Shown in pieces: positions 58,835 to 64,000 of a stretch of DNA of 64,000 nucleotides. Below the pieces are notes generated by a model. That model did no database searches. It saw nothing but the letters and a program-made list of their open reading frames with translations, and had not been told where the DNA came from. The position numbers and the translations under genes are program-made. Source of the stretch: Devosia sp. 66-14 (GTDB lineage Bacteria; Pseudomonadota; Alphaproteobacteria; Rhizobiales; Devosiaceae). Position 1 is the stretch's first letter, and each line of letters opens with the position of its first letter. The stretch is taken from NCBI GenBank assembly GCA_001899085.1, contig MKVB01000008.1:43938-107937 (forward strand), written 5' to 3'.

Positions 58835-58988
58835 GGCCGGCCGAGAAACCCGACGTGTCGCGTGTGGGGCGCCCCAGGCACCATTACCAAGTTCTTACGC
58901 ATCGCCTCCCAAGTATAGATTTGATTAACCATTCCGGCCCTAGGGTCGCCGCGAGGGCCTGGGGAGGCCCGTCGGGGCTCGGTGATTC

Positions 58989-60500
58989 GTGCGGCGCTTC
59001 AGTGTGGCGCTCATCGCTAATCTATGCTGGCTTGCCGCTCTCGTGGTTGCGGCCGGGGGCGTGCTGCTGTTCGGCGTCGGACTGTTGAGCGCGCTGCTGG
59101 CGCTGGCCGCCGCGGGGGGCGCAGCGATCGGTGCATTCATCATTGCCGAGCGCGCCGACCGCACCTTCTCGACCCGGCTCAGCACGATCGGCCAGGCGGT
59201 CGGGGTGCGTGCCGGCGAAGCCACCAGCCTCGAAGCCATTGTGCAGAGCCTCTGCACCCGGCTGGACCGAGCCTACAATTTCAAAGCGGCGTTCGGCAGC
59301 CTGAGGCAGCCTGCGGCGCTGATCGACAGCGATGGCGAGATCCTCGGGGTCAGCAACGGCCTCGTGCTGGTCGAACCGAAAGCCGAGGAAGGCGGTCTCG
59401 TTTCCGACGTGCTCGGCGGTGACATGCTGCTCGAAGACATGGCCGAGGAGAGTATCGTCGTGGTGGGCGACCGTCGCTACGTCGCCGAGCGGCGCGAACT
59501 CGGCGGCGGGCGCTCGATCATCGAGTTCACCCCGGCCGGCTACCAGATCGCCGATGACGATTTCGATGCCTTCGTCAGTGCACTGGCCAATGGCCGCACC
59601 GGCTTCCGCTTCGACGACTGGGGCATGCAGCATTCGCCGGCGCTGAAGGCGTTGGGCGGGGCGCTGGAGCAATTCGACAAATCGGTGAAGGCGATCGGCC
59701 AGTTGCTGCGCGGCGAAGAGATCGATGCGCTGCTGCTGATGGGCGCCGGGGCATTGGCGCCGGAGCTCAGGCAGTTCGAGCAATATCTCAACGCCATGCT
59801 GGTCGAGCGTGAGGAAGCGCTGATGGCGCGTGCCCATCTCGAGGCCAAGATGGAGGCGATCCTGCGCGCCATCGACCGCTACCGCGCCAGCGTCACCAGC
59901 CTCGCCGAACTCGCCGACCAGAGTCGGGCCGGGCTCAGTGTCGCCTCGTCGGCCATCGAGAAGGGCCGCGCCAAGGCACAATCGGTGCGCGCGCTGGAGC
60001 GGCAGGCAGTGGCGCTGGCCGCCGATGCGGCGCTTGCCGTACAGCGCACCAGCGTCTCGGTCGGTGGTGTGGAGAGCACCACCGCCGAGATCGACCGGAT
60101 GGTGTCGAGCATCGAAGATGTGAGCTTCCGCACGAACCTGTTGGCGCTCAATGCCGCAGTCGAGGCGGCGCGGGCGGGCGAGAAGGGCGCCGGCTTCGCC
60201 GCGGTGGCGGCCGAGGTGCGCACCCTGGCGCAGGCGACGCAGAAGGCGGCGCGCGAGATCAAGTCGCTGGTCGGCACGTCGCGGCGCGAGGCCAGCGCTT
60301 CGGTCGAGCAGGCCGCCTCGCTCAAAAAGATTCTCTCCGGCCTCGGCGGACATTTAGAGAATCTAAGCAATGAGACGGACATGATCGCCGGTGCACTGGA
60401 TGAGGGCAGCGGCGCCATCGCCCGGCTGGACGGCAGCGTGGCTGCGGTCGGCTCGGAAGCTGCGAAAGCCCTGCAACTCCCGGCGCGCAAGCGGGCCTAG
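58989..60500 (+). CDS. Methyl-accepting chemotaxis protein, short atypical form
   Basis: 503 residues from GTG 58989. Two membrane helices run back to back at residues ~5-53 with almost no periplasmic loop, so sensing is probably cytoplasmic. Residues ~60-270 contain a PAS-like or unknown region ([20 protein letters not shown]). The signalling tip lies at ~375-412 ([21 protein letters not shown]), followed by only ~90 residues. It lies between cheD and cheR, so it probably feeds the same pathway. Confidence 0.87.
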   Translation: MRRFSVALIANLCWLAALVVAAGGVLLFGVGLLSALLALAAAGGAAIGAFIIAERADRTFSTRLSTIGQAVGVRAGEATSLEAIVQSLCTRLDRAYNFKAAFGSLRQPAALIDSDGEILGVSNGLVLVEPKAEEGGLVSDVLGGDMLLEDMAEESIVVVGDRRYVAERRELGGGRSIIEFTPAGYQIADDDFDAFVSALANGRTGFRFDDWGMQHSPALKALGGALEQFDKSVKAIGQLLRGEEIDALLLMGAGALAPELRQFEQYLNAMLVEREEALMARAHLEAKMEAILRAIDRYRASVTSLAELADQSRAGLSVASSAIEKGRAKAQSVRALERQAVALAADAALAVQRTSVSVGGVESTTAEIDRMVSSIEDVSFRTNLLALNAAVEAARAGEKGAGFAAVAAEVRTLAQATQKAAREIKSLVGTSRREASASVEQAASLKKILSGLGGHLENLSNETDMIAGALDEGSGAIARLDGSVAAVGSEAAKALQLPARKRA

Positions 60501-60521
60501 AAGGGGCCTACAGGGGGCAGT

Positions 60522-61385
60522 ATGGATCAGGGCGAATTTGCCCTCAGTGACCGCGAGTTCAATCGGGTCAAGGCACGCGTCTATCAGGAAGCCGGAATCT
60601 CGCTGTCGGAGGCCAAGCGCACCCTGGTGGTGTCGCGGCTGGGCAAGCTCGTTCGCACGCTGCGGCTGAGTTCGTTCGATGCCTATCTCGATTATCTCGA
60701 GCGGCAGGGCACCCCTGCCGATGCGCAGGACTTCATCAACGCGCTGACCACCAACCTCACCCGGTTCTGGCGCGAGGATCACCATTTCGATCATCTCGAG
60801 AACTATGTGCGCCAGCTGATGACGCAGCGGCCGCGGATGGGGGCGAACGGGCGGCCGAAGTTGCGGATCTGGTCGGCCGGCTGTTCGACCGGGCAGGAGC
60901 CCTACACCATCGCCCTGAGCCTGCTTTCGGCCTTCCCGGAGCTCAAGCGCTGGGATTTCCGCATCCTTGCCACCGACATCGACACCAATGTGGTGGCCAA
61001 GGCGGCGGGCGGGGTCTATCCGGAAGCCGAGCTCAACGGACTGTCGCGCGAGCGGGCGGCGCTGTTCGAGCGCGCCGAGGCGGGGCAAGTGCGGATCCCG
61101 ATGGCGGTGCGCGAGCTGATCGCCTTCAAGCCGCTCAACCTGATGAGCAATCCCTGGCCGATGAAGGGTCCGTTCGACGCGGTGTTCTGCCGCAACGTCG
61201 CGATCTATTTCGACAAGAAGACGCAAGGCGAGCTGTTCGCGCGGCTGGGAGCGATCCTCGCGCCGGACGGCTTCCTCTATATCGGGCATTCCGAGAACCT
61301 GGGCGCCGGCGGCGCCAATTTCCGACTGGTCGGCAAGACCATCTATCAGGCACGTGCACAGCAGAAGGCGAGGGACGCAGCATGA
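60522..61385 (+). CDS. cheR: Chemotaxis protein methyltransferase CheR
   Basis: 287 residues. The N-terminal helical domain begins FNRVKARVYQEAGISL, and the SAM domain shows IWSAGCSTGQEPYTIAL near residue 117 and DFRILATDIDTNVV near 146, then FDAVFCRNVAIYFDKKTQ near 220. The gene starts 21 bases after the methyl-accepting protein and overlaps cheB by four bases (ATGA). Confidence 0.95.
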   Translation: MDQGEFALSDREFNRVKARVYQEAGISLSEAKRTLVVSRLGKLVRTLRLSSFDAYLDYLERQGTPADAQDFINALTTNLTRFWREDHHFDHLENYVRQLMTQRPRMGANGRPKLRIWSAGCSTGQEPYTIALSLLSAFPELKRWDFRILATDIDTNVVAKAAGGVYPEAELNGLSRERAALFERAEAGQVRIPMAVRELIAFKPLNLMSNPWPMKGPFDAVFCRNVAIYFDKKTQGELFARLGAILAPDGFLYIGHSENLGAGGANFRLVGKTIYQARAQQKARDAA

Positions 61386-62428
61386 GCATCAAGGTGCTGG
61401 TCGTCGATGACTCCGCGCTTATTCGCGAGGTGCTGAGCCGCACGCTGGGCAAGGATGGCGACATCATCGTGGTCGGCACGGCCGAGGACCCGATCGAGGC
61501 GCGCTCCAAGGTCAAGGACCTCAATCCCGACGTGCTGACGCTCGATATCGAGATGCCCAACATGAACGGGCTGCAGTTCCTCGACAAGCTGATGCGGCTT
61601 CATCCGCTGCCGGTGGTGATGGTCTCCACGCTGACCACCAAGGGAGCGAGCGAGACGCTGCTGGCGCTGGAACTGGGCGCGGTGGATTTCGTCGCCAAGC
61701 CCAACGCGACGCTGTCGGGCGGGCTCGACGCGTTCGGCGAGAACCTGCGCCAGAAGGTGCGGGCAGCGGCTCATTCCGATGTGAAGGGTCGCGCCATGAA
61801 GGCCCCGATGGCCAAGGTGCCGGTGCGCACCGCCGCAGCGCCGAACGGCGCGCTGATCGCCATCGGCGCTTCGACCGGCGGGGTCGAGGCGATCCGCGTG
61901 GTGCTTAGCGAAATGCCGCCCGATTGCCCGCCCATCGTCATCGCCCAGCACATGCCGGCCGGTTTCACCAGCCGCTTTGCCGGCCGGCTGGACGAACTGA
62001 CCGAACTCAAGGTGGTGGAAGCCGAGGACCGCATGCCGCTCCTGACCGGCCATGCCTATGTGGCGCGCGGCGACTTTCACCTGCGGGTGGAGCGCAGCTC
62101 GGGCCAGCTCAAATGCCGGGTGACGCAGGACGAGCTGATGTCCGGGCACCGGCCCAGCGTCGACGTGCTGTTCGAATCGGTGGCCAGGACCGTCGGGCCG
62201 ATGGCGGTCGGCGCCATTCTCACCGGCATGGGGCGCGACGGGGCGCGCGGCTTGAAGCTGATGCGCGAAGCGGGCGCCTACACGGTGGGGCAGAGCCAGG
62301 CTTCGGCACTGGTCTATGGCATGCCGCGCGTGGCGTTCGAAGAGGGCGCAGTGATCGAGCAGGCCCCGGTCGAAGGCATCGCCGCCCGGCTGGCGGCAGC
62401 GCTCACCCGGCTCAAATCCGCAGCATAA
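61382..62428 (+). CDS. cheB: Protein-glutamate methylesterase CheB
   Basis: 348 residues. The receiver domain has VDDSALIRE near residue 8 and the phosphoacceptor in LTLDIEMPNMNGL near residue 58; K in VAKPNAT near 107. The methylesterase domain starts near residue 155 with IAIGASTGGVEAI (catalytic Ser), QHMPAGFTSRFA (His) near 183 and ILTGMGRDGARG (Asp) near 279. Phosphorylation by CheA would activate demethylation of receptors. Confidence 0.95.
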   Translation: MSIKVLVVDDSALIREVLSRTLGKDGDIIVVGTAEDPIEARSKVKDLNPDVLTLDIEMPNMNGLQFLDKLMRLHPLPVVMVSTLTTKGASETLLALELGAVDFVAKPNATLSGGLDAFGENLRQKVRAAAHSDVKGRAMKAPMAKVPVRTAAAPNGALIAIGASTGGVEAIRVVLSEMPPDCPPIVIAQHMPAGFTSRFAGRLDELTELKVVEAEDRMPLLTGHAYVARGDFHLRVERSSGQLKCRVTQDELMSGHRPSVDVLFESVARTVGPMAVGAILTGMGRDGARGLKLMREAGAYTVGQSQASALVYGMPRVAFEEGAVIEQAPVEGIAARLAAALTRLKSAA

Positions 62429-62526
62429 CGCGGGTCCGGATTGAAGGTTTGGTAACGGAATGTGCCTAGGGTTTTACGATACGCGACCCGGGCGTATTTC
62501 GGGCAGCTAGAAGGCGCAGCGTAACG

Positions 62527-62916
62527 ATGCCGAAGGCAAGTGCAGTCAGTGTGATGATCGTCGATGACCAGCAGTCGATGCGGGGCATCTGCAAATACAT
62601 CCTCACGCAGCTGGGATTCACCAACATCGTCGAAGCCAAGTCGGGGCGCGATGCGCTCGGCAAGCTCGAAAAGAGCAGTGTCGACCTGATCATTTCCGAC
62701 TGGAACATGGACGACATCGACGGGCTGACGCTGCTGCGCGTCATCCGCAAGCACCCCAAGACGCAGGGTATGCCATTCATCATGGCCACCGGCCGCTCCG
62801 ACAAGGAGCAGGTGAAAGAGGCAATCTCGTCGGGGGTCAACAATTACATCATCAAGCCGTTCGACGCCTCGACCATGAAGAAGCGGATCGAGGCGGTGAT
62901 CGGCGTGCTGTCCTAG
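62527..62916 (+). CDS. cheY: Single-domain response regulator CheY
   Basis: 129 residues. The acidic pocket is VDDQQSM near residue 12, phosphoacceptor Asp in IISDWNMDDIDG near 58, the Thr switch in IMATGRSD near 87 and lysine in IIKPFDAS near 109. With the CheT/CheZ-like protein and cheD in the same cluster, this may be the motor or sink response regulator; which one cannot be decided here. It is followed by an intrinsic terminator. Confidence 0.93.
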   Translation: MPKASAVSVMIVDDQQSMRGICKYILTQLGFTNIVEAKSGRDALGKLEKSSVDLIISDWNMDDIDGLTLLRVIRKHPKTQGMPFIMATGRSDKEQVKEAISSGVNNYIIKPFDASTMKKRIEAVIGVLS

Positions 62917-62942
62917 GCCGCCAACTGCCAGCCGAAGCCACC

Positions 62943-62970
62943 AGGCCGCCTCCGGGCGGCCTTTGTTTTT
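62943..62970 (+). terminator. Rho-independent terminator after cheY
   Basis: GGCCGCC and GGCGGCC form the stem with a TCCG loop (62944-62961), followed by TTTGTTTTT. It lies 27 bases after the cheY stop and closes the cluster that runs from cheD. Confidence 0.85.
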
Positions 62971-63031
62971 GGCGCCAGCGCCGGATGGAACGGCGCTTTC
63001 CGGGCGACCGTTGCCATCGATTGCATGCCCT

Positions 63032-63051
63032 GCATGTAATCGACTACATGC
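63032..63051. promoter_or_regulatory. Perfect inverted repeat upstream of the second chemoreceptor
   Basis: GCATGTA-ATCGAC-TACATGC is a perfect dyad in the 348-base gap between cheY and the next gene. Its regulator is unknown. The gap holds no gene that I can support. Confidence 0.45.
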
Positions 63052-63083
63052 CCGGAAATGCTGGGTTTGCTACGCATCGTTCC

Positions 63084-63098
63084 GTAACACGAAATTAA
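63084..63098 (+). promoter_or_regulatory. Candidate CtrA-type site upstream of the second chemoreceptor
   Basis: GTAA-CACGAAA-TTAA matches the alphaproteobacterial CtrA motif TTAA-N7-TTAA at seven of eight defined positions. CtrA controls motility and chemotaxis genes in many alphaproteobacteria; the assignment is speculative. Confidence 0.3.
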
Positions 63099-63264
63099 TC
63101 CACCCCTGCCAGTCTCAGGCGCAGTCGTGCACGGGCCTTGGGGGGAAGGTCGACGTGACGCCGGCGCCAATGCAGCGCCGGCTCTCGGCATTCCCCGAGG
63201 TCATGGTCGCGGGCGCGCTTCTCGCCGAAGCGCCGCGGCGGCCGCACGCGAGGGGGAGCAAGGC

Positions 63265-64000
63265 ATGGGTTGGTTTCCGAACTTCAAGATCGCGCAGAAG
63301 CTGCCGCTGGCACTGGTCGGCTCGGCATTGCTGGTCAGTGCCGGCGTCGGCATTGCCAGCTATCTGATCGGCTCGAGCACGGTCGACCGGATGAGCATCC
63401 GGCAGATGCAGATGGCGGCCGGCGACCGGGTGAAATCGTTCGAAACCTATCTCGAGACCATCGAGGCGGACCTGGTGAACCAGGCAGCGGCGGAAAGCGT
63501 GCAGACGACGCTGCGCGACTTCGCCATCGGCTGGGGACAGTTCGCCACTTCCAGCCCGGCGGCCGATCCGATCACGACGCTGCGGGCCAACTATATCGAC
63601 AACAACCCCAACGCCGCCGGCTCGCGCCAGGCGCTCGATACGCCGGCGCAGGCGCCGGGGGCGAAGAAATGGAACTACGACTTCCTCCATTCCAAGGTGC
63701 ACCCGAACTTCCGCCGGCAACTTGAAGCGCGAGGCTATGCCGACCTGTTCCTGTTCGATCCCAAGGGCAACCTCGTCTACTCGGTGATGAAGAATGACGA
63801 CTTCGCCCGCAATTTTGCCGAGGGTGGCGATCTCGCCGACAGCGGGCTGGGACGCGCCTTCCGCGCCGCGGCCGCGCTCACCGAGCCGGGCAAGGTGGCG
63901 TTCGAGGATCTGGGCCTCTACGCAGTGGCGGGGATCCCGGCGAGCTTTCTCGCGACGCCGGTGTTCGATGCGCGCAGCAAGCTGATCGGCGTGATGGCGA
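63265..64000 (+). CDS. Methyl-accepting chemotaxis protein, 5' part
   Basis: About 245 residues from ATG 63265, with GAGGGGGAGCAAGG upstream; the gene runs off the window end. MGWFPNFKIAQKLPLALVGSALLVSAGVGI is a cytoplasmic start plus first membrane helix. The periplasmic region that follows (METM-type, with YETIEADL and NYIDNNPN segments, then LFDPKGNLVYSVMKNDDFARN near residue 165) resembles the double-Cache-like sensor of rhizobial receptors. No signalling domain is in view, so its identity rests on the N-terminal half. Confidence 0.8.
   Translation, partial: MGWFPNFKIAQKLPLALVGSALLVSAGVGIASYLIGSSTVDRMSIRQMQMAAGDRVKSFETYLETIEADLVNQAAAESVQTTLRDFAIGWGQFATSSPAADPITTLRANYIDNNPNAAGSRQALDTPAQAPGAKKWNYDFLHSKVHPNFRRQLEARGYADLFLFDPKGNLVYSVMKNDDFARNFAEGGDLADSGLGRAFRAAAALTEPGKVAFEDLGLYAVAGIPASFLATPVFDARSKLIGVMA

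Noticed and set aside
62913-63191. 92-residue minus-strand frame between cheY and the second chemoreceptor
   Set aside because: It runs through an intrinsic terminator and a dyad, has Pro/Arg/Ala-rich composition and no usable ribosome-binding site.

Overview
The window is GC-rich, densely packed chromosomal DNA from an alphaproteobacterium, most likely Hyphomicrobiales (Devosia-like; this is inferred from gene content and style, not from a marker gene). The indicators are many sugar, sugar-acid and phosphonate ABC importers, Gfo/Idh/MocA and SDR enzymes, ugp and phn loci with PhoB-type boxes, a rhizobial-type cheD/cheR/cheB/cheY cluster, and GC-rich palindromic intergenic repeats. No tRNA, rRNA, CRISPR array, insertion sequence or phage gene was seen.

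Layout. 1-2084 (+): end of a VOC-fold gene, an SDR and a Gfo/Idh/MocA oxidoreductase. 2351-7932 (-): a TauABC/SsuABC-like importer followed by a Gfo/Idh/MocA enzyme and an amidohydrolase, divergent from an RpiR/MurR regulator (8244-9173) and an NTF2-flavoprotein monooxygenase fusion (9231-11009). 11270-16533 (+): ugpBAEC behind a Pho box, ending in a TIM-barrel epimerase-like gene. 16605-18757: a DMT-type exporter and a flavin monooxygenase. 18837-22088: a fructose/ribose-type importer whose binding protein is divergent from its ATPase and permease. 22140-27102 (-): a tightly coupled GntR-controlled catabolic operon (two SDRs, a TIM-barrel enzyme, a Gfo/Idh/MocA enzyme, an acetoacetate-decarboxylase-family enzyme), divergent from an enolase-superfamily dehydratase (27259-28386). 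28595-36215: a rhamnose/rhamnonate locus (SGNH esterase, importer, GntR regulator, RhaM, RhmD, SDR). 36584-37876: a Gfo/Idh/MocA protein with a four-cysteine insert.

38031-48923 is a C-P lyase locus: phnF divergent from phnGHI, phnJKL, a hexapeptide transferase, then phnC-phnD-phnE1-phnE2 behind its own Pho box. phnM and phnN are absent from the window. 49195-50235 is a lone MsmK/UgpC-like ATPase; 50400-51347 an alpha/beta hydrolase; 51507-56255 another four-gene importer; 56429-57649 kynureninase. 57723-64000 is a chemotaxis cluster: a small DXXXQ protein that looks like a CheT/CheZ-type phosphatase, cheD, a short methyl-accepting protein, cheR, cheB, cheY and the start of a second chemoreceptor.

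Together this is a scavenging region. Several importers feed sugars and sugar acids to oxidoreductases and dehydratases under local GntR, RpiR and PhnF control, while glycerol-3-phosphate and phosphonate uptake appear to share phosphate-starvation control. Intrinsic hairpins follow several binding-protein genes, and two families of long palindromic repeats sit at operon boundaries. Short-site calls (operators, Pho boxes, promoters) are from reading motifs by eye and were not scored.
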